Source of the DNA: Ophioderma brevispina
Taxonomy: Eukaryota > Echinodermata > Ophiuroidea > Amphilepidida > Ophiodermatidae
Assembly (NCBI GenBank): GCA_023653785.1
Contig: JAMKCH010001703.1
Location: forward strand, 48,441 to 112,440
Direction of reading: 5' to 3'
Length of the DNA stretch: 64,000 nucleotides
Position numbers and translations under genes: made by a program. Below, piece after piece: positions 25,572 through 37,826 of this stretch. How positions within the stretch are numbered: position 1 is the first letter of the stretch; the number at the start of each line of letters is the position of its first letter. Below the pieces are notes generated by a model, which saw only the letters and a list, made by a program, of their open reading frames with translations, did not search any database and was not told the origin of the DNA.

Positions 25572-25854
25572 CTATCAAAAACTAAGAGTTGAACTTAAAT
25601 GTTTTCTACAAAATACTACATACTATTTAAATAGGCCGAGGAATGTTTTTTTGAAAAAACTGCTTTTAAATTTTAAATTAAAATATTAACACTATGATTG
25701 CAGGGGATATTTCGATTAAATTGTTTTTTTTACGCTCATTTTTCAACAGGGAGCACAATTATCCAAAACATTAAATTCCACCTCAGTCATGCATCATAAG
25801 TTCCATGGACATGTCCTTCTATGCAAACATGCCCACAGAACACGTTGTCCTTAC

Positions 25855-26059
25855 CTGAAACGGGGGTCAGGAGAGTGAAGACGCAATGAATTACCAATGG
25901 CCTTGTATCTTTGACCGTGGAGTTTTGACAGAGGAAGCTCCTTTTTTCCATGGAGATTAGGTCAAACATCAGGACGGGTTCATTGCTATCTGTATATGTC
26001 TGGGGACTGTTGATGTCACAAGACACTATATCATAGCGAAGCGTCCGTTCTGATATCAC
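25855..26059 (-). CDS. DIO: DIO-B selenocysteine exon (one-base insertion)
   Basis: The acceptor is ttacattgcag, the donor gtaagg. The frame VISERTLRYDIVSCD...KDTRPLVI is open. An extra C then shifts the frame; dropping one base gives IASSLS-U-PPFQ ending at the donor. Length is 205 nt (3n+1), consistent with a single insertion. The selenocysteine codon is TGA at 25867-25869 on the minus strand. Confidence 0.8.
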
Positions 26060-26905
26060 CTGCAATGTAACACAAAGCCAATGGAAAGATCGCGAAAAGA
26101 GGAAACAAGATATAAGAATAGCACCAAGACAAAATTGGATATGAGAATGCGCGACAGAGACAGATTTATTTTGTCCGGAGGCATCTGTTTTGACAAATCT
26201 GTTACGGAAAAAAGGCGCATCACGTTTCACTGACGCCACTAGCTAATCCTACTCGGTTTCTGACACACTTACGCCAAAGAAAGAAAACTCTAAATAAACT
26301 CTGGCATAAATTCATTCTCCTAGGCGATTCTGTATCGATCCCACCCGTTGAAACATTTTTTCTGTCAAAAAAATGACGAATACACGATATAATGGAAGCT
26401 GCTACAGCTGCGATCACAACACGATGTTCTTCATTGTAACGTTTACACATCTCAATAACCAGACAAATCTGAACAATAGCAGATTTAATAATAGTCAATA
26501 GTAAATTATTTGAAGAGGATTCTTACCATTAGACGTTAAACCAAACATAACAATTCATCATTGTTGAATAATCGTTTGAACGATCAGGGAACTTCATGTA
26601 ATTTGCTGCCCTATTTTTCCGAGGACTAATTACTAACTAAGACAGGGGTTATCAAGTATCACCTAATAATATATTATTGTCAAAAAAAATATTCACTACA
26701 TGTTGGAGTAGGACACTCTCTCCCTGGAGAACTCGCATTTTCGTCTACCCCGGCCCTAAATATTATAATTTGAATAATATTATTCTTGACTTGACATTTG
26801 GGAAGGTCTTTCAAGTATAACACCGGTGAAGACAGACTGCTTTAAATCCAACTGAGCAGTGTGAACGCGTCTTCAATGGAATTAAAAACAAATAAAATCA
26901 GATAC

Positions 26906-27028
26906 CTCTGGATCACCGGCATATAAGGGCATGATCACTCTTTGTATGTTGAAGATCTTCAGGTCCTTAACATAGTTTTCCAAGCCCATCTCTTGCATTA
27001 CTCGGCGATCTTGTTGATCACGTAAGTT
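26906..27028 (-). CDS. DIO: DIO-B second exon (intact)
   Basis: The exon is 123 nt, phase 0 at both ends, between acceptor tatcttcaag and donor gtatct. It encodes NLRDQQDRRVMQEMGLENYV and ends VIMPLYAGDPE. The end matches the DIO-C exon end VLPLYRGDPE. Confidence 0.78.
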
Positions 27029-27127
27029 CTTGAAGATACAAAGGAAAAAATAGTGATCAGAATAGAAGAGGTTAATAGTAACCCAGAAAATATGACCGAA
27101 AGACTAATACAGATTATGATTTCTTAC

Positions 27128-27351
27128 CGAAAACTTGATGAAACCATCGCTTTCTCTGGGATCATAGCCTTCTTCAAATATAAGATGGCTCTCTTGACTC
27201 ATGTATATTTCTTTTGTTTTCTCAAAACTTGAATGGCTAATTGTTTGTCAGAAAACAACTTGAAGAGTTCCCGCCAGATAGGGTCCGACTCATCTGCGTT
27301 TCTGCATATCCATTTTGTAGCTGACACACAAGTTTCATACTTAACACTCAT
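27128..27351 (-). CDS. DIO: DIO-B first coding exon (frameshifted)
   Basis: ATG at 27351-27349 opens MSVKYETCVSATKWICRNAD...WRELFKLFSDKQ. The frame then closes, while the +2 frame carries SSFEKTKEIYMSQESHL...DGFIKFS to the gtaag donor. The length of 224 nt (3n+2) fits one small indel near 27240. No signal peptide or membrane helix is seen. Confidence 0.65.
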
Positions 27352-28683
27352 TGTTATAACTTTACAAGCGCGATGTGTAGCAACATGTACTTTAGTTAAT
27401 GTAAATTAAGTTTAAAAAACAGTTCCCGTGATTTGGATAAATATCGAAACATTATCGTCGTGTCAGGCACCTTTAGGCAGTACATAATTATACCACTTTA
27501 CATGGCGCCGCCTTCAACGATTTGCTAGCTCGGCGTTAAAGTAAAAGTAATATTTCATTAGGCTTCTTTTTAAATATAGCTCCTTTTTACTCAACTTAAA
27601 TTGGTAAAATTTTTGATGCATACTATTTTTTTAACCCTCGTTTTAACCACAGGGAGATGATTGTGCACTAATATCGGGTATTATCCTCATCAGGTGTGTT
27701 TTTGACGTCTTTGTGACGCATACTAAGGGTGGTCTCAGAATAATTACACCCTAACTATGGTGACCATAACTTCAAAATTAAGTAGCACATTCGAGAAATT
27801 TAAAAAGAATCGTAAACCATTTACTTTTTAATATTTTAATGTAACAATCACTCGATTCGCTTCATAATGTTGTGAAGAATGCGCGATTATTTAACACATG
27901 TCAATGACACTTCCTTCCCAGTGTTGTACTAAAGTGATTCAGACAGAACAGCGAGAAATAATCAATACATTCTTTTCATTTCTTGTCATTTTTTATTTCT
28001 TAATCTTTCAAAAACAAAATAAAGATAATAAATGAATTTTGTGCACCAGGCTCAACATAATATTGCACAATGTTACTTACAAAGAAATTTACACATTCTT
28101 TCCTTTTCATTAAAAGCATTTTAAAAAAAATGGCCCCCCCTTTTTTTGACAAATTAATGTTAATACCATGGTTGTCGCCCACTCCAGCAACTTCCTTTTT
28201 CATTTAATTGTGCTCCACCCGATTAAAACAAATATTTTTAAAAAAAAAAGCTTTGAAATTAAAATATTGAAAACAAAGTAAAGTTCGATATTCAACTTGT
28301 TTTGTGGCTTAAAACTCTAAAAACTTTTTCCACCCCCAATTTTTCACCTTTTTGTGTAGATTTCCGTTTTGATAAAATGCTTTAAAGATTTGAGACCAGC
28401 AAGCCAACAACTGCAACGTAAACTTAAATGTAAACTCAGTCCGACCACATCCAACTCTTGCAGTTCATAAAGGAACTAAAATGTTTATAACCCCTGCAGA
28501 TTTCACTTTTTCTACATATTTTTATTGGTGTTGTTTTTCTATAAAGATGATCATGCTTGTAATTTTTACCATGGTTTATGTTTTTCTTGTTGGATTTTTG
28601 TTCTAATTGTCACGGTAATTGTTTATTTTATTACAGAATAAAACAAACAAAAAGGTTTTATTTTTTTTATTTGCTCACAAAAT
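27352..28683. other. Intergenic stretch upstream of DIO-B
   Basis: The stretch is AT-rich, with no exon recognised. A promoter for DIO-B should lie in its first few hundred bases. A GC-richer patch occurs near 27500-27540, but no defined element was identified. Confidence 0.35.
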
Positions 28684-31600
28684 ATGGCCGGTTCTTTGGG
28701 GAATGAGAAAGAGACGATTGAACAGATAACACAAGGTAATCAGCGGTAGTTAACATCAATCTGCATTATTGTGAGCAAACTTGGATGGATAGTGTCCATT
28801 GATCATGTGTTACATAATCGCTTATTTCTTTCTCAAAACTATGAACCGATCGAGTGATGTTTTACATTAAAATGTTAAAAGTAGTTGTGGTTAAGATTCT
28901 TTTGAAATTCTCAAATTTGATACTTACTTTTGAAGTTATTGGTCGCTATAGTTAGGTTGTAATTCTTTCTGATACAACCCTGTATTAGGTATGTTGATAC
29001 TCTGCCATGGAAAGGACCTTATTTATCCATTGGTACATCAATCATAATCCTAACGATGCCCACAACCGCTCTTGGTACAAAACGTATTACAAAAGCTTGG
29101 TTACACGAGTGTTAGAGCACAATTAAGAACATTGTCATATTTTGTGATACTCATAAACGTTTTGTCTCCTGTGCTTGATAATGCTTGTAAAACTCATGTT
29201 TTTATTCTGGGTTATCAAATATTGGTGGTTTCCTTGTTTTATCTTCCAACAATGTACAGCCGGTCTCAAAATGGTACATCAGAAAATTTGTTTAGAGGAT
29301 GAACCATGGATTAAAATTACTTTTAACAAACACTGACAAATCATTTGAGATGGGTAATAACCCTGCCTTCTAAGGTCTTCTTTCAAATTCCATCGCATTT
29401 TACGTTTGGTACCTTGGTATACCCCCCTCCCAATCAACTGTAATTTTGTGCCACGTTGGGGCAATTTCAAGAGAAATACCAAGAGCAAAATTCTGAACTT
29501 TATCTCACCTTTGTCGATCTAACAAAGGCATTTGATTCAGTCTGCCGTGAAGGGTTGTGGAAAATCATGTCCAAATTCGGTTGCCCAGAGAAACTCATCA
29601 CGTGGGGCTCCTAAGAAAAGCTATAAAGACACTTTGAAAGCTTCTTTTCTCTCAAATGCAAGCTTAGCAACGTGACTCATGGCGTGCCACCATTACCAAT
29701 GGTGCAGTTACCTATGAGGGTAAACGCACCCAACAAGCAGAGTTGAAACGACATCAAAGAAAGTCTAGAACTAGAACTGCTGGTAGCACAACATCAACTC
29801 CTCATCCAGTGTCTGTTCAGTATGTCATCGACCTTTCCGTGCAAAAATTGGTCTTTTTAGTCACACGCGTACTCACACTTCAGTCGCATCTTAGTGTTGT
29901 CATGGTCATCATCTTTTAAGATGGACGAACTATACTGATACAACTCATTTAAAAACGCACGTTGCATTTTGATCAATGTTTGGTCGTAATCATCTTCTTC
30001 ATTACAAGTGTTACCTGTTTTAAGTTTGTTCCTGTTGCTGGTACGATGATGTGGAGTACAGCTTCTTACAAACTTCACCTGAAATTGCCCAATAACTTCA
30101 CCCTTGTTGTGTTACAGGATACTTCAGATCAGAGCTAAGAAGGAAGCACATCGACCCACTTGAGTTTTGAACGATCTATCTGCCGCCCCATAATTGCAAT
30201 TGTTATTCATATTCTCTCAAGTGGCCCTTCCGAGGGTAATCCTAATCAGAATTTATCGCTCGAGAAAAGTCTCAGTTCGTGGTTGTTTCTTCATTGAGTA
30301 AAGATTCCGGGTCATCGTGAATCAGCGAATCAGCACGAGATGAATGTTGCGAAGTAAATACTCAAACATATGGCGGCTTCCATGGAAACCGAACAACACG
30401 CCCGGGGGTTCTTGGATTTTGGTCGGGAACCCGTGCTCGTTCCGAAAAAAGAGGGACTAGCTGCAAATGCGGGACTACCGCTAGGGCTATCAAATTCAAA
30501 TTAATCAAGTTCTAGTCCCGCTGGGGGTACAAATTCAGTTGTGATTGTGACTGGTTCAATGATACAAATAGGAAAAAATTAACAAAACATTAACAATCAG
30601 CAAAAATAACCATGTAAGTGGGTATTTTTCTTGCAGTAAGCAAAAGTGTCATTTTTCTTGTATTTGGCTATTTTAAATGTGTATCTTTTTTCATGTATTG
30701 AGAACAGGTCCGCAAGGGGTATAATATCACTGCAAAAATGTACCTTCAATCCTTCAATCAATTTTTATTGGTTTGTCATCATAGAATACAGCAAAAACAA
30801 TATGTTAAATAATTTGTGAAATAATGCAGGACAGTGAAAAATTAATTGTTACAATATTAATCAAAAAAGATTTTGCATACAAGATATTTGAACTGAAAAT
30901 TGGTCCCGTTAGAGGTCACTTTCAGAACCCCTGGAAACGAGCATAGGGGCCCAACGAAAATCCAAGACGCCCCCCGGTCCAACTTTCATATTTAGTCAAA
31001 CTTTCCTCCTTGGGCAGTAAAGCTGAATTCATAACGATGTACATTAACTGCTTATATAACGAAAACAACAACAAATACACACCGGAGACAGCCGGAACAT
31101 GTTGCAATATGGAATATACTTTTACACTTTTACGTGTTCGGACATAGAGTTTTCCAAAATTCTACATTCATGATTGCTCGCCGATCATCGATTGCGGCAG
31201 AGGGATTATGATCAAAGGGTCGCTGTTGAATCCGTTCCTTTTGTGCAGGTGAATGGATAAACAGATTAAATCGGATTGTGGAAGTCGTTGTGGTTCCTTC
31301 TATCTCTTTCTTCCATGTTCAGATGACGCTCTTCAAATGAGTTGAGGCAAGGGAACAGTGGTGATTTCTTTTTTCATGCAGAATACATTTGCATTTCAGA
31401 TTTCAATAGTCACTTCTTCAATATCACTTATGATATCATGCGAATTCTTTTCTAACCTTAAAGAGTTGCTTTATGAAGTGCAATCCCTTATCATCCCTTG
31501 TCATTCACAACAACAGCCGAAAGCTTATCATTCAAAACAACAGCCCTGCGCATTTATTGGTCAAGATGGTACTAAAATACAACAAACATCATGAAATGAC

Positions 31601-32025
31601 ACCTCATTTGTCATTATGCCTCCTCTGGTTCCAGAGATATCACCTTTAAAGGAGCTATTTATTTTTTTGAATTGGTCTATTTTGCTAAATCCATCGAGAA
31701 ATAGTATAGAAAATGGCACGGATCTCATGGAAATGACGCTACTATCATGCCATTCTAATCTATGTTTCTCATTAAAACCTCATTTGAATTAGAATGACTA
31801 TTTTGTACTCTTTGCTACTTGCTTAAACAACAAATCAAGCATAGCCCCTCTGAAGAATTATCAATCGATATCATTTTTTTTAAATGAATGGGATTGAAGT
31901 TTCGTTTAATATGTGCTTCCTTACCTGGTTGATTCAACACATCTTTTGCAGATACACAGTTGCCAGATGGCGAATTAGCAGGCGACGGTCTGTATTACAT
32001 GATATGTTTTGACGAAACGCTTTAA
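28684..32025 (+). CDS. Possible two-exon micro-ORF, 41 codons, function unknown
   Basis: ATG 28684 to donor gtaatc after 28735 gives MAGSLGNEKETIEQITQ. A strong acceptor (caacacatcttttgcag) at 31951 starts a second exon, 31952-32025. Joined in phase 1 it continues DTQLPDGELAGDGLYYMIC and ends FDETL-stop. Amino-acid composition looks coding rather than random, and both splice sites are good. I do not recognise the family. Its 3.2 kb intron holds a LINE fragment and another small ORF. It may instead be part of a longer gene or chance. Confidence 0.35.
29255..29480 (+). mobile_element. Truncated copy of the cagcc(t/g)gtctcaaaa TIR family
   Basis: It starts cagccggtctcaaaatggtacatcaga, matching the left end of the element at 35012. 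Similarity continues through the attttgtgccac block near 29440. Confidence 0.5.
29480..29960 (+). mobile_element. LINE reverse-transcriptase fragment with C-terminal zinc finger
   Basis: SELYLTFVDLTKAFDSV followed by REGLWKIMSKFGCPEKLIT at about 29495-29605 is the RT palm region of a non-LTR retrotransposon. After a gap, ITNGAVTYEGKRTQQAELKR and CHRPFRAKIGLFSHTRTH (near 29820-29880) match the C-terminal CCHH tail common in such elements. The middle of the RT is deleted. Confidence 0.75.
30370..30504 (+). CDS. Short ORF of 44 codons, unrecognised
   Basis: ATGGCGGCTTCCATGG opens a frame reading MAASMETEQHARGFLDFG, then REPVLVPKKEG, ending at TAA 30502-30504. The region is more CpG-rich than its surroundings, like a 5' exon or promoter. 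No homology is recognised, and no convincing donor follows directly. It could be a first exon or chance. Confidence 0.25.
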   Translation: MAASMETEQHARGFLDFGREPVLVPKKEGLAANAGLPLGLSNSN

Positions 32026-32955
32026 CGCTGGATAGACTACTCAACGTCTATTAGTTACTGCACATGGACTGTGACCACTTGATAGATACTGATATTTGCT
32101 TATTTACTAAGCTTATGTAAACACTTTGATTAACACAACCTGGGACGATTAGGGTATAGTGCATGATTCAATGTTGGCCTTTAATTAGATATTCGTGCTA
32201 CAGACCTGCGGATAACTTATTCCATCACTAAAATTAAAACAATATTATTTTTAACCGGGAAAAGCTATGTCCCCACATGGAAAGAGTGCATATTATTTAG
32301 AAAAATGAATAAAATGTCAACTCAATTTATTTCTAGAATATCAGTGACCAATGTATATATATAACCGCAACATGCTCAAGCGAACAATGGGGCTAATGAT
32401 ATTCAATAATCGGTCCGAAACACACTTTATATTGGCGGCCATATTGGAAAACAAAATACCAGATTTAAAGGGAGATGGTCCGATTTAAGGATATGAAGTT
32501 TTCATCTTAATTGATTGACCTTCACTCCAAAACCCCATCTGTAAAGTTTCGAGCTGATATTTCAACCCGGTTTTGATGTGCGAGGAGAGCTCAAAAACGT
32601 GATTTGTAACCCATAGGAGTACTGTGTAAAATTAATATTGGTCGACCAAACTGAGGCACATTTTCGCTCATAACTTCCAAACCAAAAATCCTTGGGTCTT
32701 CTAAGATTACAGGTAGTATGAGAACACTGTGCTTTCTTCTGATACCAAAATGTTGTCCACTTCCGGTAAAATCTGGGGCTTCTGGGGACGAGGCTATTAG
32801 CGATCGGGCCATGCACCTTTAAATCTGGTCCATTGTTATTGTGCATGCAGTTGAACAGATTTTGGGAAGGCGTGTCAAATAATATTTAACATTCATTAGG
32901 TAGTTTCCTGATTTTCATATTGCATAGCAATGCCATCAGTATTAGTGTCTTGATC
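32026..32955. other. Non-coding, no gene recognised
   Basis: Only short AT-rich sequence is seen. Short minus-strand frames near 32560-32850 show no recognisable domain. Confidence 0.35.
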
Positions 32956-32959
32956 TCCA

Positions 32960-33770
32960 ATTCGTCGGGTGTATTACTTAGTGATGGATGTTGAATTTTT
33001 ATCATTTTTGCGAAATTAAGGGAATTGGTAATAAATTATGAAGTCTTTAAATATGCCAAGTGTCGAAGCTTGCAAGTACTTAATAATCTTAATTAGAAAT
33101 TTGGCAGTTTTGACGTATGTTGCATAACAAATACTTTGGTGTATTACATAGTGACGGATGTTGAACCCTCTGTCATAGAAGTGTATACTCGATTTCCCAC
33201 CAGGGCTTTTTAAATACTTTTGTTAGTAAATATTCTCATCTTAAATTAAAATTGACACAAGCAAAATATTAATTTATAAATGTTGCTAATACTAGAAATT
33301 TATAGCTTGATGAATCTCAAAAATCCACTCAACATCCGTCATTATGTAATAAACCAAATTGAAAAAAAATCGCGATGACGCACGTTGGTTTGACGGATGT
33401 TCGGAAAACGCCGATTGTTGTTTATTCCATGACGGATGCTGAATAACGCTTTAGTATAAGGAAAATTCAACATCCGTCACTATGTCATGGACCTAATCGC
33501 CAATTTACGTAAATTTTGGTGTGATGGATAAGATGAGTAACTTTTGCAATGTATTACATCCTTTTTATCAAGTAAGAAATCATGAATATTAGCTAAAATA
33601 AATTGTCAATTGTTTATTTCGTTTCTTAATCTGATTTGATCGTTTAAATCGTATATGGGGATGTTTACCTGCTCTTTAGTGTTCGCAATTTTTCAAATGC
33701 GATTTTCTCGAAAACAAAAATTCGTATTTTGTTTAACATTCGTCACCATGTGATAAACCCGACAAATTGT
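32960..33770. repeat. Field of degenerate 'gtgacggatgttgaa' repeats in both orientations
   Basis: The motif occurs near 32981, 33151, 33321 (inverted), 33395, 33431, 33468 (inverted) and 33735 (inverted, weaker), each often next to a 'tatgtaata' or 'attacatagt' segment. Spacing is irregular. Confidence 0.65.
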
Positions 33771-35011
33771 AAAATTACTTTATGAATTTCTTTGTTCTGG
33801 GATTGTCAGGAACTCGAGAATGTAAATGTAGGAACAGTCTAGGCTGAAGCTGGGTGCGAAATTGGCATCAAATTCGTTTCAATTGTCTTGTCAATTGTTA
33901 AGCGAGTTGGAAAATCCTTTTAAGTACCACGCACACCGATTTTTTTAGAGTGCACTACCATGATGACATACGAGATATTTAAAAACTGACTTTCATAAAG
34001 TAATAAATATTACAGACATTTCAGGGATACGATTTTTTTATACCTCTTGAGGTTTTATTAACTTCATATAAGAATTCTATTTTTGAAATCAAGTTCATCT
34101 AAGAAGAGTTTTTTCAAACCACCCAGGCATCAGGATCATGTTTTCTGAGTGGTTGTCATTGATTCTTCGAATGATAAAAATTATTCCCAAATACAATTCT
34201 CATTGTTTTTCCCAAATATTTACTATTTACAAATAAAGGGACAAAGACGAACGGAGGTACTGTCTGGAAAGTCCGAGGAGTAACTTTTAAAAGCTCAAAC
34301 ATCAATAAAATAATTTCCTTATATTCAAAGTTTTGACTCTCCTGTTGTTTTTTTTTTTTTTTTGGTTCCATTGTTTGTGACACACAGTACAACTCACTCA
34401 ATGTACAACAGTGCTATACCCCTTACCTCTCATACTATATATTTAACGTTTGTAATATGCCAAACTAAACATCTTTCGCCCCTTACTAAAGAGACACGGG
34501 TTCATTTGCAACAAAATATAAGATTCTGTTTTTAAATTTCCCCTCAAATAATTGATTAAAAGGCCCTAAGGAAGAAAAAACCATATTTTTACACACAAAA
34601 CGCTGTGTCATAACACACGAGTAATACTTTGATGCCAAATCATGGAAAGTCTTTGGTTTAACTTTTTAATCACCAAATAGGCTAGCGGGCAGATCTCATA
34701 GCGTTTACAAAGGTGACGCACCCCTGGGGAAGTACATTTTTCCTAAATAAATTCTCTAAAATTATACAAATCAGTTCTACGCGTGTTCTCACGTTTAGTA
34801 TGTGCACATTTTCTTGAAAATGAATTAAATGTCATCTCCTTTTTTATCCTGATTATCAGTGACCAACTGATATACACCACGTTCCATTGACTCCAGCAAA
34901 CTATTGATGAGTAAATCCGTCCGTTATGCATAAGACAATGGACTACAGATTCTCTGGAACTGCAGAGCCATTGTAATTGTCCATGACGATGATGCTATCA
35001 CCGCCCGATTT

Positions 35012-36086
35012 ACAGCCTGTCTCAAAAAAGTGGTACAATCAGAAAAAAAAATTGGGTGTTAAATATGAAATTTCAAAATAATTCATTCTTTACTGGCATT
35101 AATATAAAGAACAAGACCAGACTTTACAAAGGTGTTTGTTTCTCTTATTTGCTTTTATCAATCCAGATATATAATCAAAATTTTTTTAGGTGGCACACCA
35201 AATCGATTTTGTGCCACTTTTATGCATGAGTTATTTCGCGCAGTTATGTCATGATGTCTTGAAGCTCACAAAGATTGCAACTTGGACAAAAAGAAAACAA
35301 CACACAGGATGATGAAAACTAAACAAAGGAAGTCTAGGTTTATCGACACAAGTTTTAATAGTCAACATAATCAGTTCAATTGATAAATGTCTTCTTTAAA
35401 AAATTATAAACAATACAAATATTTATTGCAAGTCAATGAAATGGAGCTTTGAATTTATACAAAAATGTATCTGTAAAATAATGCCAGAAGGAAGTAATTG
35501 CAAACAAGATAAACACTCCAAATCCAAAGAAAAAATGCATGGTTTAAAAAATAATTGGAATGTCTTTGTGCAGTAGTAATTGTTGAAGTCAATAAAAATT
35601 TGAATTTGGAAGCAAAAATATCAAGGTGTTGGTAGGAATTTGCGTTTCATGTACTTCAAGATCATTGAAAAAACGCTCTCCTCCAGGTGATTACGTTCAT
35701 GGTTCTCTTCTAACAAAACAACATTAGTCGAATGTTATTCACTTTATCTTAATCCAGAACTTATGTTATAACTTACACCATTACATAATTGATTTCGTAT
35801 CTTTTATAGTTTCTTTATGAAGTGAATCCCTTTTTAAAGAATTTCATATCTGTTTCAAATGTGAATAACTTATGTTTAACTAATTCTTTCACAGTTTTCA
35901 ATTCAACCAGGAAAGTTGGCAACAAACTTGATGAAACAAGCAAATGAGATGAAACCAAAAAATCCTGGAAAGCCTGGTCCTTTCTCTTAATGTGATTCTG
36001 GTACAAAACGACTTCACTTAGGCTGAGATATTAAATATTGAAAAAAAAAATCGATTTTGATTGTACAATTTTTTAGACTGGCTGTA
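35012..36086. mobile_element. TIR element, acagcctgtctcaaaaa family
   Basis: Left end acagcctgtctcaaaaaagt and right end ttttttagactggctgta are inverted repeats. Similarity between arms continues inward for about 200 bp. Inverted partial copies lie at 49280-49765 and a truncated one at 29255. No transposase is seen. Confidence 0.75.
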
Positions 36087-36627
36087 GATTGAGCTCGCCT
36101 CAACATATATGATAAAACTCGAGCTTTTTCTGTGAATCCAATAACTTTGACCGTTTGATATTCATTTTATGAAAAAAAGTTGCTTGGCAAGCTGGGACCT
36201 AATACATTGGTGGCAGAACCGAAACCACAACCTTTTCATGTTATGTAGGACATCTTTTCAATTCCATTTAAAAGGTTTGCCATACCCGGTGTGAAAGCAG
36301 ACGAGTCCTGCGGGGGCCTAAGGCGGGGCTCCATAGACGATAACGGAATAAAGCGTGAAATAATGTTGCGTAAAGAGTCAACTGAATCGATTACCCTATT
36401 GTTCACCATTGTTCCCGGACTATGAGTACGCCGGACAATGGTTACTTCTACACCGGTTACCTGCATTTCATATAGGTGAATAATTTTCAATTTCTTGCTA
36501 ATAAGACGGTTAGGGAATAGAAATAGGTTTACGCGGCAAGTTACGGGTTTGGTTTGCACACAAAGATGTTGGGTCCCAGTTTGCCAAACAAATTTACTCC
36601 CATGAATGTTGTTCACCGTCGTTTAGT

Positions 36628-37826
36628 GCTGCAGCATCAGCTGGAAAAAGGGCCTTAGATTCTACCCACCAGGGCCGGAATAATAACATTTGCAATCATA
36701 GCTAAAATTGATCATTGGGTGTGTAGTTCACGAAACACGTGTGATGACAAAACTAAAAGTTGGCAATTGCATAAACCAGCATTTTGCAAAATGGCAGCCA
36801 TTTTAAAGGTACACTAGCACTACTATGGTGACTTAGTGTATGAATGTATGTTGTCTGGGTCAAGAGATTCAATATACAATTACAGAATTGGCTTCTGAGT
36901 CATGGAATATTTCGCTACACGCTATTTTCAAGATGGCCGACATCTAGTCAAAGAAACTAGATATTTTCTTATTATATAACTAGGAAGATGATTTTGGTGT
37001 CAAAATGAGTGTTTTCTGGGTCAAGGAGTTTTGCATTTGTCACTTTTTTCCAAGATAGCCAATTTATTTTAAATACACGTACCAAGAGTGTTAATACTGC
37101 AATGGCAGGCTTAATGCGGCAAAGTGGTGAAATATATTAACCCAGATGCTTGATAATTATACCAACACAAGAATCCTCGGAAACTCTCCTTAGAACTTCA
37201 TAACTGCGCTTTATGCCCCCTATGTACGAAAACCCCAAAACATTGGACTACCAATAGGTGTGCACGTTGACCATGACCATTAATTGTTCGAAATTCGGGG
37301 CCATTTTACTCTTGACATATCTGAAACAACAAATAATGGTTTCTATTAAAATAATACAGGCCTAAATATCAAAATTCCCATGCAATTCCATATATATGTT
37401 TTGGGTGAATATATAGACAGTTTTAAATAGTTTTATTGAACTCCTTGAGCCAGAAAATTGTTAATTTGACACCCTAATCATCTTCATAGGCTATATAATA
37501 AGAAATGTAAGGATTGTGCCAATAAAATGTCAGCCATCTTGGAAATATCGGCACATGCAACATTTATAGTTTTGGGAATAGTTTTTATTGAAACTCCTGC
37601 CAGGAGAAAAACATGTTTTACATCAAAATGTATTCTTAGGTGTTTGGCTTTAAGATGGCTTACATTTTGGAAAATGGCTCCGTACGTAGCAAATTGACCA
37701 CCACTTTTAATTTTGTCATCACCTCTTTTCATGAACCCACATCCCTACGGTAAATTTTAGCTATGATGAACAAATGTTATTATTCCGGCCACGTACCACT
37801 CTCATAAAATGGTTGGTGCTGCAGCA
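36628..37826. mobile_element. TIR element, tgctgcagca / ggccggaataataacatttg family
   Basis: The left arm (tgctgcagcatcagctgg... ggccggaataataacatttg) is matched by the inverted right arm ending ggttggtgctgcagca at about 37826. The interior contains several 'aagatggccgac'-like blocks. It is non-autonomous. Confidence 0.75.

Larger units (their letters stand above)
24714..27351 (-). pseudogene. DIO: Iodothyronine deiodinase paralogue B, frameshifted
   Basis: Read on the minus strand: ATG exon 27351-27128, exon 27028-26906, selenocysteine exon 26059-25855 (TGA 25869-25867), core exon 25571-25397 and C-terminal exon 25008-24714 (stop TAG). The start codon has a good context (aacaATGA). Deiodinase motifs are VMQEMGLENYV, RPLVI then ASSLS-U-PPFQ, DDFQDKLHIL...PKEKV, VGLILDTMDNKFALTY and DRVIIIIDSEEP. 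Frameshifts are evident in four of the five exons: an extra base after RPLVI, net +2 in the core exon, a break after LDTMDNKFALTY and a break in the first exon. Either it is a pseudogene or the sequence has uncorrected indels. No transmembrane segment is visible at the N-terminus. The identity is firm; the functional state is not. Confidence 0.8.
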
